Of a stretch of DNA of 64,000 nt, positions 49,671 through 59,501 are shown in pieces; position 1 is the stretch's first letter; every line of letters starts with the position of its first letter. Below the pieces are notes generated by a model. It did no database searches. It was given only the letters and a program-made list of their open reading frames with translations, and was not told the DNA's origin. The DNA is from Anaerolineales bacterium (GTDB lineage: Bacteria; Chloroflexota; Anaerolineae; 4572-78; J111), in contig JACKAU010000003.1 of assembly GCA_020634855.1 (NCBI GenBank), positions 248,001 through 312,000 of the forward strand. Direction: 5' to 3'. A program made the position numbers and the translations under genes.

Positions 49671-49982
49671 TTCAGTACCTCCTCGACCATTTAATGATGC
49701 ATCTTAATATTTTAGCACACATCACTAAACAACATCTATTTGCAAATCAAACCGCATGCTGGTTATGACAGCAGGCAACACCAACCGGGAAAAAGCCACC
49801 CCGATCACGTTGAAAGCGATCACCGAACTATAAAGCGGTATCGAGACATCTCGATACCGCTTCTAGCTGACTTCGGCTTAAGGCCGAGGTCAGCTTTCTT
49901 ACTGTTTTACTTTCCTGAGAAATTTAGGAATCACCCAGGCTTAATTGTCAACAGTAAACCCGCCCCACGCGTAAACGTATAA
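49671..49982. other. Spacer between hybrid kinase and carbonic anhydrase
   Basis: No gene found; it carries two adjacent hairpins (49833-49862 and 49865-49895). Confidence 0.55.
49833..49895. terminator. Tandem hairpins
   Basis: AAGCGGTATCGAGA/TCTCGATACCGCTT is a perfect 14-bp stem with a 2-nt loop (49833-49862). AGCTGACTTCGGC/GCCGAGGTCAGCT (49865-49895) is an almost perfect 13-bp stem followed by TTTCTT on the plus strand. They lie downstream of the carbonic anhydrase gene and probably stop its transcript. Confidence 0.6.
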
Positions 49983-50954
49983 TCAGTTATTCTTGTTAGT
50001 AACAGTCCGACGACGCATGGCCAGGCTACCGATAAGAATCACCAGGCCGGCCCCACCAAATAGTAGGCTGGTTAAATCGGGCGAAGTGACGCCACCCGAC
50101 TGGGGTAAGGTCGCCGGCGCGTCAGTGACGGCCTCTGGCGTAGTTTCGCTCATCTCGGCCTCCATTTCACCTGCCATCTCAGCCGGGGCTGACATTACAT
50201 CCGCCGAAAGTAAAAATTGACGATCGTTCAAAGGTTGGACTGGACGGAAATTATCGCTGTGAATTTGCTGGAATGCGGCCAGTTGATCTTGGGAAATCTC
50301 GATGGGCGTGGTCATAACCAACCAGGTTACCCCTTCCGAACAAGGCGGCGTGGTCAACGACCCATTGTATCGATAGTATGTGCGATCGGCCGGGAGAATC
50401 TCATCCGCATTAACGGTGGCGCCCTCCACAGCAATGGGGTCGCCCGCTTCAGCCGGCATATTAGCCCACACCGGAGCCACCGCCTGATTCTCGGCCCCGA
50501 CATTGATCATTGCGCCAACAACGGCTAATTCACCGTTATCATTCTGATGCACAAAATGAGCTTCCATCGCCCCCGGCTGGCCGGAGAGCGTGTGTTCGCT
50601 ACGTTCATGGAAATGGAGTTGCAGCAAGTTATAGGTAACGCCATCCACCGTAATTGAGCTGCCTTCATCATAATTCGCCTGAATGGTATGACCGTTATTC
50701 ACTACCGTCAGATTAGATGGCTGATAGTTAAACTGAATATCAGCCGGGTTAACCACGGCGTCAGCTGTAATATCTATCGGAGATTGTTCAACCCCGGTCG
50801 CGCAAGTCGCAAAGTCGGAGCTGAGGTCACCCCACGCATCAGGGCCGGTATCACCTTCATAACCCCAATGGACCGGATCGGAGGCGTAAGCTAAGGTTGT
50901 TAGGCCTACAAAACACAATACAACAGCAAGGGTTACTACAGTCAATCTCTTCAT
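49983..50954 (-). CDS. Alpha-carbonic anhydrase with LPxSG-like cell-wall sorting tail
   Basis: A 323-residue secreted enzyme that interconverts CO2 and bicarbonate. A signal peptide (residues 1-24) precedes the alpha-CA domain with HWGYEGDTGPDAWGDL, the zinc ligands in LQLHFHERSEH and MEAHFVHQ, and the substrate-pocket segment GSLTTPPCSEGVTWLV. After a Glu/Thr/Ala-rich linker the C-terminus has LPQSGG, a hydrophobic helix and RRR, the layout of a sortase sorting signal with Ser in place of Thr. This suggests anchoring to the cell surface; no sortase gene is in the window. AGGAG precedes the ATG. Confidence 0.93.
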   Translation of the reverse strand: MKRLTVVTLAVVLCFVGLTTLAYASDPVHWGYEGDTGPDAWGDLSSDFATCATGVEQSPIDITADAVVNPADIQFNYQPSNLTVVNNGHTIQANYDEGSSITVDGVTYNLLQLHFHERSEHTLSGQPGAMEAHFVHQNDNGELAVVGAMINVGAENQAVAPVWANMPAEAGDPIAVEGATVNADEILPADRTYYRYNGSLTTPPCSEGVTWLVMTTPIEISQDQLAAFQQIHSDNFRPVQPLNDRQFLLSADVMSAPAEMAGEMEAEMSETTPEAVTDAPATLPQSGGVTSPDLTSLLFGGAGLVILIGSLAMRRRTVTNKNN

Positions 50955-51123
50955 AGGTTAATCTCCTTAAGTGCGGGTTAACAGGGGGGAATGTGACAAT
51001 TGTGTTCACTTTAAGGCTATCAAACTATCAGATGATTGTCAACGTTAAAGAGACATTTTCAGTAGGCTACCTGCCGCCGTTCGATATATGCTTCGTCTAC
51101 TCAGGCTTTGGCGGTCTACTAAT

Positions 51124-52557
51124 TTAAACCTCAGTTGCCGCAGCCTGAATCCGCTGCCAGGCTCGCTCGACATGCTGAAATTCGGTGTGAGTTTGTCCCA
51201 CACACAGGCGCAGCACCAACCGGCCGTTGAGTTTAGTGTGGCTCAAGTACATCTCGCCGCCGGCATTGAGCTGATCCATAATGGCCTGGTTGATCGCGTC
51301 GCCGCCGATGTGGTGGAAGCAGATCAGGTTCAGCGTTGGCTCGGTCGATAGCTCAAAGGTGTCACTGGCGGCGACCCATTCGGCGAACTGCTGCGCCAAC
51401 TCGACATGGCGGCGGATGTGGTAGCGCAAACCCTCGACCCCGTAGTGGCGAATGACAAACCACAACTTGAGCGAGCGAAACCGTCGCCCTAACGGAATCT
51501 GCCAATCGCGATAATCAAAAACGGCGCCTGCCGTCGTAGCCGCGTTGCGCAGGTATTCCGGCATAATGCTCAGGGTATTGATCAACGCCTGGCGGTCGGC
51601 TACGTAAAAACAGTTGCAGTCGAAATTGGTAAACATCCACTTGTGCGGATTAAAGGCATAGCTGTCGGCCCAATCGAGACCATCGTGAATCGAGCGAAAC
51701 TCCGGGCAAACCGCCGCCGTGCCGTACATCGCCGCATCGACGTGCAGCCATAGCCCCTGCTCCCGGCAAATCCGGCCAATCTCCGGCAGCGGGTCCACCG
51801 CCCCCGCAGAGGTGCTGCCAACGTTAGCCACCAGGAAAAAGGGCGTCAACCCGGCCCGCCGATCTTGCTCGATCTGCTCGACCAGCCGATCGGGTCTAAG
51901 CGCAAAGTGGTCATCGACTTCGATCAGGCGCAGGTTCTCCCGGCCAATCCCGGCGATCTTGATTCCTTTTTCAATCGACGAGTGGGCCTGGCTGGAGGCG
52001 TAGGCGACTAGCTTGTTGTTGAGACCTCGCTCGTTGATCTGAAAATTAGTGGCCCGTTCACGGGCGGCCAGAATAGCGCACAACGTCGCACTGGAGGCAG
52101 AATCCTGAATAACCCCACCGCCCGGCCCGCTTGATCGGAATTTATCCGGTAGGTCGAGCAGTTCGGCCACCCAATCCATCATGACGGTTTCCACCTCGGT
52201 GCAAGCCGGGCTGGTGGCCCACAGCATGCCTTGCACACCCAAACCCGCCGACAGCATTTCGGCCAAAATGGCCGGGCCGGAGTTGTTGGCCGGGAAGAAC
52301 GCAAAAAAGTTGGGCGACTGCCAGTGGGTGATACCCGGCATGATCAACGTCTCGACATCTTTGAGCATCGCCTCAACAGGTTCGCCTTGCATCGGCGGGC
52401 TGGCCGGCAGCGAAGCGAGAATTTGGCCCGGCTCGACCTGAGATAGCACCGGATACGACTCAACCTGCTCCATGTAGTCGGCAATCCAATCGACCATCGC
52501 CCGGCCGTAGCGGCGAAACTCGGCCGGGGTCATATGATAACTAGTTAGTTCTGACAT
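51124..52557 (-). CDS. PLP-dependent aromatic amino acid decarboxylase
   Basis: A 477-residue group II decarboxylase (DOPA/tryptophan/tyrosine decarboxylase type). Key segments are TPAEFRRYGRAMVDWIADY, TSPACTEVETVMMDWVAELL, LHVDAAMYGTAAVCPEF (the Asp that contacts the PLP ring nitrogen) and NPHKWMFTNFDC (the PLP lysine). It makes an amine from an aromatic amino acid; the exact substrate is not clear. It abuts the upstream enoyl-CoA hydratase gene with no gap and was probably cotranscribed with the aminotransferase further upstream. Confidence 0.93.
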   Translation of the reverse strand: MSELTSYHMTPAEFRRYGRAMVDWIADYMEQVESYPVLSQVEPGQILASLPASPPMQGEPVEAMLKDVETLIMPGITHWQSPNFFAFFPANNSGPAILAEMLSAGLGVQGMLWATSPACTEVETVMMDWVAELLDLPDKFRSSGPGGGVIQDSASSATLCAILAARERATNFQINERGLNNKLVAYASSQAHSSIEKGIKIAGIGRENLRLIEVDDHFALRPDRLVEQIEQDRRAGLTPFFLVANVGSTSAGAVDPLPEIGRICREQGLWLHVDAAMYGTAAVCPEFRSIHDGLDWADSYAFNPHKWMFTNFDCNCFYVADRQALINTLSIMPEYLRNAATTAGAVFDYRDWQIPLGRRFRSLKLWFVIRHYGVEGLRYHIRRHVELAQQFAEWVAASDTFELSTEPTLNLICFHHIGGDAINQAIMDQLNAGGEMYLSHTKLNGRLVLRLCVGQTHTEFQHVERAWQRIQAAATEV

Positions 52558-53343
52558 TTATTTCCCTTTCCATTCCGCCGGACGCTTGGCGATAAAGGCC
52601 GCCATACCCTCTTTCTGATCCTCGGTACCGAACAACATGGTAAAGAGGCGGCGTTCCAGATAGACGCCTTCGGCCAGCGTGGTTTCAAACGCTTTGTTCA
52701 CCGCTTCTTTGCCCAACTGCACCGCGACCGGGGCTTTGCTGGCAATGTCGGTGGCCAGTTTGATGGCTTCATCAAGATATTGATCGGTGGGCGCGACCCG
52801 GTTGACCAGACCATAGCCCAGCGCTTCTTGGGCCGTTAGGTGGCGATTAGCCAACACCATCTCCATCGCGACCGCTTTGCCCACGGCACGCGTTAGCCGT
52901 TGGGTGCCGCCCGCCCCCGGAATGATGCCTAGGTTGATCTCCGGCTGGCCAAAGCGAGCCGACTCTGAAGCAACAATCATATCGCACACCATCGCCAACT
53001 CGCAGCCGCCGCCCAAACACCAGCCGCTAACCGCCGCGATAATCGGCTTGGTGACCGATTGCAAACGATCCCACAAATCGAGAAAGACCATATTAAGCTG
53101 CTGCACCACCGACGCCTCGGCCATTTGCTTGATATCGGCGCCGGCGGCAAAGGCTTTCTCGCTGCCGGTCAAAACCAAACAGCCGATGCCGTCATCAGCG
53201 TCAAAAGCGGCCATCGCCTCATTCACTTCCAGCATCGTCGGCGTATCGAGCGCGTTCATTGCTTTAGGGCGATTAAGTTGTACAATCCCCACTCGCCCTT
53301 CAGTTCGCACCAAAATATTTTCATAGCTTTTCACATCAGACAT
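52558..53343 (-). CDS. Enoyl-CoA hydratase/isomerase family protein
   Basis: A 261-residue crotonase-fold enzyme. AFAAGADIKQMAEA and GWCLGGGCELAMVCDM form the oxyanion hole, and QPEINLGIIPGAGGTQRLTR carries the catalytic glutamate of hydratases (first Glu in the string); a second is in the AGGTQR region. It hydrates trans-2-enoyl-CoA in fatty acid or amino acid breakdown. An AGAGGAG site precedes the ATG at 53343. It lies between the decarboxylase and a broken aminotransferase gene on the same strand. Confidence 0.94.
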   Translation of the reverse strand: MSDVKSYENILVRTEGRVGIVQLNRPKAMNALDTPTMLEVNEAMAAFDADDGIGCLVLTGSEKAFAAGADIKQMAEASVVQQLNMVFLDLWDRLQSVTKPIIAAVSGWCLGGGCELAMVCDMIVASESARFGQPEINLGIIPGAGGTQRLTRAVGKAVAMEMVLANRHLTAQEALGYGLVNRVAPTDQYLDEAIKLATDIASKAPVAVQLGKEAVNKAFETTLAEGVYLERRLFTMLFGTEDQKEGMAAFIAKRPAEWKGK

Positions 53344-53373
53344 TTAAGAACTCCTCTTGATATTATATAATTT

Positions 53374-54334
53374 CTATTTTTGACTTCTTTTTTCTGGCTC
53401 AATCGGATTTCGTGGGGTTGACCCCATAAAACGAAAAACGTAATTCCTTCTTACGCATGACGTTTTTCGTTTTACAAGCGGGTCAACTCGTACTGCCCCC
53501 GCGCCGATAACCCGCCCATCGACCTCAATCACCGGGGTCAGCCCGCCGAAAGGTGCCGGTAACAAACGCCTCGTCGGCATCGTAGACATCGGTTAGCGAA
53601 AAGTTTTTTCGTAGACAACGATGCCGTGCTGGCGACAAACCTCAATCACCTTGCCCCGGGTGATGCCGTTCATACAGTACTGGCCGGTCGAGGTCCAAAC
53701 TTCATTCTTCTTGATCATAAAGAAGTTGGTGGCGTTGCAGGTGCTGACAAAGCCGTGAATGTCGAGCATGAGCGCCTCGTCCGCACCGGCCTGGAGGGCC
53801 TGCACCAGAGCGATAACCTCGTGTAGTTTACTATGGCAGTTAAGCCGGGGTCGAGATAATCGGGTGAGCCACGCCGGACGGTGGACGTAAAAAGTTTGAC
53901 GCCCTGTTCTTTGGTAGCCGGATCGGCCTGCTTGTGCTCGGCGATGATAACGATGGTCGGGCCGCTGACCGTTAAGCGAGGGTCCTGAGACGGCGTTTTT
54001 TGATGCCACGCGTAATCATAAACCGGACGTGGACGCTGGTGGTCATCTGATTGGCGGCGATGGTTTTTTCAAGAGCGGCGGTTAATTCGGCGCGGGTCAG
54101 ACCGATGTCGAGACCGATGGCTTTGGCCCCTGGTAGAGCCGGTCGAGATGCTCATCCAAAAACCAGCACCCCATCATGCAGCCGGACGGCTTCCCACACG
54201 CCGTCGCCAACGAGAAACCCGCTGTCAAAAACTGAAATCTTGGCCTCGGCTCGGGGGACTAACGCGCCGTTAATATTAATCAGAATCGACTCGTTGCGCG
54301 GGTCGGGCAGAGCGTTGTGCGTACCGTGGATCAT
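53374..54334 (-). pseudogene. Class IV aminotransferase, frameshifted (D-amino acid/branched-chain type)
   Basis: Joined across frames the product reads as a fold-type IV PLP aminotransferase: start NINGALVPRAEAKISVFDSG, a PLP-lysine region CHSKLHEVIALVQALQAGA, and EVWTSTGQYCMNGITRGK. At least six single-base shifts break it: near 54161 and 54130, in the A-run near 54001, in the C-run near 53858, in the A-run near 53600 and in a T-run near 53560. All lie in homopolymers, mostly as one missing base, which suggests sequencing error. The last 70 bp of the frame is an inverted-repeat element (53417-53487). It would head an operon with the hydratase and decarboxylase. Confidence 0.8.
53417..53487. 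repeat. Inverted-repeat element with 15-bp perfect inner arms
   Basis: TAAAACGAAAAACGT (53427-53441) and its exact complement (53460-53474) are flanked by GTTGACCC (53417-53424) and GGGTCAAC (53480-53487). It sits at the 3' end of the aminotransferase frame and replaces the expected C-terminus. Confidence 0.75.
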
Positions 54335-54484
54335 CCTTCACCTCATTTTCAAAGTACCCCGAATTATACCACCATCGAGGCCAATCCGTAAGCTGCAAGA
54401 GACGCTTTTACGCTATAATTATGGTTGTCAGCAGGAAAGCCGTGCTATAGTTTCTTATCATAGCCCCATCCAGCGGAGGTAAAA

Positions 54485-55026
54485 ATGTTATCAAATCCTT
54501 TCAATCCCCAATTTTTCCGCATTTTTGCAACTGCGCTTTTGATCCTCATTGTGGCCGGTTGCAGTTCGTCTTTGGCCGAAACCTCTCAACTTATCACCAG
54601 CGGCAGTCAGTCTGCCTCTCCGGCCGAAACGTTACAGCCCAGTCCCGATCTGTCGCCGCAGGACGTGGTCAGAATCCAGGTTGAAGCCCTGCAAAACAAT
54701 GACGGGGACGATAAGGGCATCGAGATTGCCTTCCGTTTCGCCTCGCCGACCAACCGTCAGGCCACCGGCCCACTCAATCGATTTACCTACCTGGTCAAAA
54801 ACCCACCTACCGGCCGATGCTGAATCACAAACTGGCCGAATACAGTCCCATCGAAATCTCAGGCAATACGGCCACACAGCGGGTCACGATTACGGGATCT
54901 GACGGCTCGGCCAGCGTGTATCTGTTTGAACTGTCTCGGCAAGATACCCCTACCTGTTCCGGCTGCTGGCTGACCGACGGCGTCTCGTTTGTACCGACCC
55001 GTCAGGGCAACCTAACTAATATTTAG
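54485..55026 (+). pseudogene. DUF4864-like lipoprotein, one frameshift
   Basis: A signal sequence with lipobox VAGCSS (residues 23-28) is followed by a Ser/Thr/Pro linker and a domain with SPQDVVRIQVEALQNND, GIEIAFRFASPTNRQATG and, after the shift, PMLNHKLAEY, as in DUF4864 proteins. The frame breaks at 54802-54804, where restoring one C to the CCC run rejoins the 3' part (to 55026). Function of the family is unknown. A GGAGG site precedes the ATG. Confidence 0.7.
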
Positions 55027-55056
55027 TGGTGATCCCCCTAATAGTGCAAATATATC

Positions 55057-55109
55057 GGAGCGATAAAGCTTGCTTTGTCAAATACGATCAATGCAAGCTT
55101 TGATGCTCC
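55057..55109. repeat. Dispersed hairpin element, copy D (inverted)
   Basis: A 53-bp element GGAGCGATAAAG...CTTTGATGCTCC. Its reverse complement aligns with copy A (9469-9521). Confidence 0.7.
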
Positions 55110-55124
55110 TCTTTTTAGGAGCGT

Positions 55125-55980
55125 ATGCGAACATTACAGGCCCGCACCCGGTTATCCCCGGCTGACCTGGACACCATTCGCCAATTGGCCGGTGAATGCA
55201 ACCAATTTGAAGAATTGACAATGAAACTCAATTGGCCGTCGTTGCAAAGCCGCGCCGGCCAGGTCACGGACGACTTTATGATGATTGAGGATCGGCGGCT
55301 GGTGGGGTATTTGGCCCTGTACGCCTTCAACCAGCAGGAAGCCGAGATCAGCGCGATGACGCACCCCGCTTGTCGGCGGCAGGGTATTTTCAAACAGCTT
55401 TTGGCCGCCGCCCGATCAACCTGGCCGAGCGACGGATCCCCGACCTACTTTTCATCTGCGAGCAAAAATCGACCTCAGCCCGCAGTTGTATGACGGCCAT
55501 CGGCAGCCGCTATGAATTTTCCGAATACAAAATGACTCTGGCTGAGGTTCCCGCTTGAGCCTATCCACGGGCTAAGGTTACGTCTGGCTCAAGCCGATGA
55601 CCTGGCGCAGCTTGTCCAATTAGACCATCTCTGCTTTAATGTCGAACCGGAAATTAGCCAGGCTTATCTAACCAACGAAAAGCGATCCCGCAACCGGCGA
55701 TGTGTTTATCGCGATGGTAGATGATCTCATCGTCGGCAAAATTCAGGTAACGCTGGGCGCGGACGAAATCTACCTATCCGGTTTTTGCTTGTGGCCGGAC
55801 TATCGCGGGCAGGGCTACGGCCGATCCATTCTGACCCAGATCGTCAACCAACTCAACCGGGAGCGCCGCCAGCCTATCGTGTTGGAGGTCGCCTGCGCTA
55901 ATCGGCAGGCGCTAAGCCTGTACCAAAGCTGCGGCTTCCGAGAAGTCACGGCCTACGACTACTATCGACAACCGGTGTGA
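55125..55980 (+). pseudogene. Double GNAT acetyltransferase, frameshifted
   Basis: Joined frames give about 285 residues with two GNAT domains. The first has HPACRRQGIFKQLLAAAR and the second has LWPDYRGQGYGRSILTQIV, both acetyl-CoA-binding motifs, and a typical ending LYQSCGFREV. Single-base shifts are seen near 55411, 55552 and 55685. An MshD-like tandem GNAT layout is likely, but the substrate is unknown. The start at 55125 follows AGGAGCGT; comB-like sequence begins 3 bp after the stop. Confidence 0.75.
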
Positions 55981-55983
55981 TGT

Positions 55984-56694
55984 ATGACAACGATTCAACT
56001 TTTAGATTTTGTGGAAGGGCGCGGCAAGCCACCGGCCTGACTGTGATCATCGACGTGTTTCGGGCATTTTCAACCGCCTGCTACCTATTTGATCAGGGCG
56101 CGAAAACTGTCATTCCGGTAGGTCGGCGAGAAACGGCGCGAGCTTTGCAGCAGCAGCATCCCAACGTTATTTTGATCGGCGAACGGGCGGGCAAAAAATC
56201 CCCGGCTTCAGTTACGGCAACTCGCCGGCTGAAATCGACGGGGTCACGTTTGAAGGCAAAACCGTGGTCCACACCACCACCAACGGCACCCAGGGTCTGA
56301 TCAACGCCCAGGCCGCCGCCGAAGTCATCACCGGCAGTTTTGTCAACGCCGGGGCAGTGGTGGCCTACATCCAGGCGAAACAACCGGACATAGTCTCGCT
56401 GGTGGCGATGGGCATGGGGGCAGGCCGACCGGCCGAAGAGGATACGGCCTGCGCTCACTACCTGAAAGCCCAGCTAACCAACGGCCACACACCTGATTTC
56501 GAAGCGATTAAAGATGATCTGCGCACCAGCCACACCGGTCTCAAATTTTTCGATCCCGGTGTAACCTGGGCGAACGAGAGGATTTCGATCTGTGCCTGAC
56601 CCTGGACAAATTTAACTTTGTCTTGCAGACTCAGCCTTATCAGAATGGATTGCTGTCGCTGCGGAAGATAGAGGTTGAACACGGTAATGAGTAA
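55984..56694 (+). pseudogene. comB: ComB-like 2-phosphosulfolactate phosphatase, frameshifted
   Basis: Joined frames read as ComB: TGLTVIIDVFRAFSTACYLF, VHTTTNGTQGLINA and SLVAMGMGAGRPAEEDTACA, about 237 residues. Three one-base losses break it: in GGG at 56017-56019, in the A-run 56193-56198 and at the GG near 56580. ComB hydrolyses 2-phosphosulfolactate in coenzyme M synthesis in archaea; bacterial homologues are common and often of unknown role. It begins 3 bp after the GNAT gene. Confidence 0.78.
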
Positions 56695-56703
56695 TTGGTA
56701 AAT

Positions 56704-56758
56704 AGTAATTGGTAATTGGCTCCAGTCTCTAATTACCAGTGACCAATTACCAATTACT
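56704..56758. repeat. Inverted repeat AGTAATTGGTAATTGG
   Basis: Perfect 16-bp arms at 56704-56719 and 56743-56758 lie just after the comB stop, between it and the convergent chlorite dismutase-like gene. It may terminate comB and is of the TAATTGG repeat type found inside recD2. Confidence 0.7.
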
Positions 56759-56816
56759 GCCAATGGAACATCACCTTTGGTTCCTATTAAGTAGCTCCAT
56801 TACAGTCGGCAAAGAT

Positions 56817-57533
56817 TTATAACCGACTCTGCCAGGCCACTTTACCGATAAAAATGGCCCCAGACTCTCCAAATACTGCGAGGTTTGTTTGGTTTTACGC
56901 ATCGATTGAACCACCGCTGAAACCGGATGCAGTTCGCGCCCCAAGACGGCCACTACAAAATCGTTATCGTATTTGTCCAGACCGTGACAGGCCAGCCGGA
57001 TATCTTTAGCGTAACCGGCCCGGCCAAACGTAAAGCCAATCCCCCCGTGCTCCATCAACACCACGCGCTGTTCCTGCTCCGGCAGCGCTTCAAATGATTT
57101 CTTGCGCCGCAGCGGATACCAGATCACCCACGGCCACTCCGGATCGACAACGCGCTGCCGGGGGCGGGTGATGAGCGTCGCCTCCAATCGGTCTCATAGC
57201 CGATGGTGTAAGTGCGGCCCAAGCATGGTGTACTCCGGCTTGGGCGTCAAACCCGCGAAAGGCGCACGGTTGAGCAACTGCCGCAGATCGGTCACAAAAA
57301 AGTCGGGGGTTTCAGCCATTGTAATCAAACCGATCCCCTGCGGATCGTTGATATCCAGGTACAACGCCCCGTCGATGCCGGCTTCGGTCAGAGCAGCCGC
57401 CAGCAGCTCGATATCGTGACAGCCGCCATACGCCAAAACTGCATAAATAGCCGCCGGTCCATGGAAATAATCTCGCCATCTTTCGATTTTCCTTTTTCAC
57501 TCAGGTCTAAAGGGACTGCTTCCGGGATGTCAT
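56817..57533 (-). pseudogene. Chlorite dismutase-family heme protein, frameshifted
   Basis: Joined frames give about 238 residues of the chlorite dismutase/HemQ family. Readable parts include AYGGCHDIELLAAALTEAG, LGRELHPVSAVVQSMRKT (which carries a conserved His in the heme domain) and SLGPF near the end. Breaks occur near the start (57525), around 57445, near 57235 and 57190, and near 56840, nearly all as one base missing from a homopolymer. AGGAGA precedes the ATG at 57533. The family also includes coproheme decarboxylase; which activity applies is not clear. Confidence 0.72.
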
Positions 57534-57825
57534 AGGTTCTCCTGTCAGTAAATAACGCCGGTTGCTGCCTGGGGGAGCCGTTTCAGGGAGGGGGAGTGAG
57601 GAGTAGGGAGTAAGCGATCTTAATGACAGTGGGCAACAACCTAGGATTATAGATATTTCAAACCGAAACTATAGCATAACTTTTGGAACGGACAATCGGC
57701 GGTTTGGCGAGCCATTAATTTCGAATTCAGGTTAAAAGATATCCTTATCAAGTCAGGGCTTTACCCCATTTAACATCCCAGTCCCGACGACTTCTAAGCT
57801 AACCCATTAGAGGAGGATATCTATC

Positions 57826-59229
57826 TTGTTCGCACCCCGTAACTTAAACACCCTTTTTCACTACCCATTTTGATGACACTGCTGCTAACCGGCTGCGGTG
57901 TTTTTGGCGCAACTGTCTCAGGCCGCCGCTGCTGCCGACCATTGTTGCGGCCACGGAGACACTCGCCGGTCGATCCACGTCCAGCCCATTGCCGCCGACT
58001 GCGCCGCCCACCGAGGCAGAGAGCGACGCCCAGGTCGCCGTTGAATTAGCCCCCGGCGGCGACCCACCTGCTACCCCCCACCGAACTACCGCCCTCGCCG
58101 ACATCGTCCCCATTGTCGCCCACCGCAACCTCACCATCACCGGCTCAACTACCCGCTCTGGACGCCATTACCCTGAGGCTCGATCCGTTGCCGACGGCTT
58201 CACCAAACCGCTATACCTGACTCACGCCGGCGACGGCAGCGGGCGGCTGTTTGTGGTGGAGCAGGCCGGGCGGATTATGATCATTGAAAATGGCGCGATG
58301 AACCCCACCCCTTCCTGGATATCGTGTCGATAGTTGGTTCATCGGGCAATGAGCAGGGCTTGTTAAGCGTGGCCTTCCACCCGAACTATCCTGAAAACGG
58401 CCGTCTCTTTGTTGATTACACCAATCAGCAGGGCGACACCGAAATTGCGCAATACACCGTCTCATCCGACCCCAATCAGGCTGATCCCAACAGCGGCGAA
58501 CTGCTGCTAACCATCGATCAGCCCTACCGCAACCACAACGGCGGCCAACTGGTCTTTGGCCCGGACGGCTACCTTTACATCGGTATGGGCGACGGCGGTA
58601 GCGCCAACGATCCCGAAAATCGGGCTCAAAACCTGGGGGCGCTGCTAGGTAAAATCCTGCGCCTCGATGTGGATAATGCCGCGCCTTACGGCGTTCCGGC
58701 GGATAATCCGTTTGTGGGCAACGACCAAGCTCGACCCGAAATCTGGTCTTACGGCTGGCGCAACCCCTGGCGTATTTCGTTCGACCGGGCCACCGGCGAT
58801 ATGTATGTGGGCGATGTCGGCCAAAACCAGTACGAGGAGATTGATTTTGAAGCAGCGGGCGCGCCGGGCGGCCAAAATTACGGCTGGCGTCTTATGGAGG
58901 GTCTGCACTGCTTTAACCCCAGCAGTTGCGACCCGGCTGCCTTGGGACTGGTTTTACCCGTGGCCGAATATGATCACGGTCAAGGTTGCTCGGTGACCGG
59001 CGGCTACGCCTATCGCGGCCAACAGTTCCCGAATTTGGACGGCATCTACTTTTACGGCGATTATTGCACCGGCCTCATCTGGGGACTGCGTCGAGAAGCG
59101 GACGGCAGTTGGTCTCAGGCCCAACTGCTCAGCAGTGACCGACGGATCAGCTCGTTTGGCGAGGACGAAACCGGCGAGGTCTATCTGGTTGATCAATCAG
59201 GAGCTATTCTATCGATAGGAGGCGAATAA
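57826..59229 (+). pseudogene. PQQ-type soluble sugar dehydrogenase-like lipoprotein, frameshifted
   Basis: The 3' part (58324-59229) is an intact frame with the glucose/sorbosone dehydrogenase beta-propeller segments GNEQGLLSVAFHPNYPENG, NHNGGQLVFGPDGYLYIGMG and SYGWRNPWRISFD. The 5' part has a lipobox LTGC after a hydrophobic stretch, then a Pro/Thr-rich linker and ADGFTKPLYLTHAGDGSG. Shifts are near 57860-57930, 58190 and 58312. AGGAGG at 57811-57816 supports a TTG start at 57826. The predicted activity is sugar oxidation at the cell surface; the cofactor (PQQ) is inferred from the family. Confidence 0.78.
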
Positions 59230-59501
59230 CCCATCGGAATTGGTCTCACCTTTCTGATCCAATTTTGATACGTTTTTAGTCATCCCAGTAAATTCAGTGG
59301 TTTCAGCGTTTTATAGAACTAAAGTCACCCCCCAACTGAACACCCGTGACCTCATCATCCGATTGTCAGGTCGATATGAAATATGTTAGAATTATGAAAA
59401 CTCTGGGAGTAAGGAGCGGGGGTAAGGGAAATGACGACATGCACCCTTCATCTTGCATCCTTCATTATCTCCCTCGCCCCTCACTTCATCATTCACTTTT
59501 T

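Noticed and set aside
53847..54009. Upstream half of a minus-strand frame at 53593-54009 as a real N-terminus
   Set aside because: That half is an out-of-frame reading; the true aminotransferase sequence is in a different frame until the C-run near 53858.
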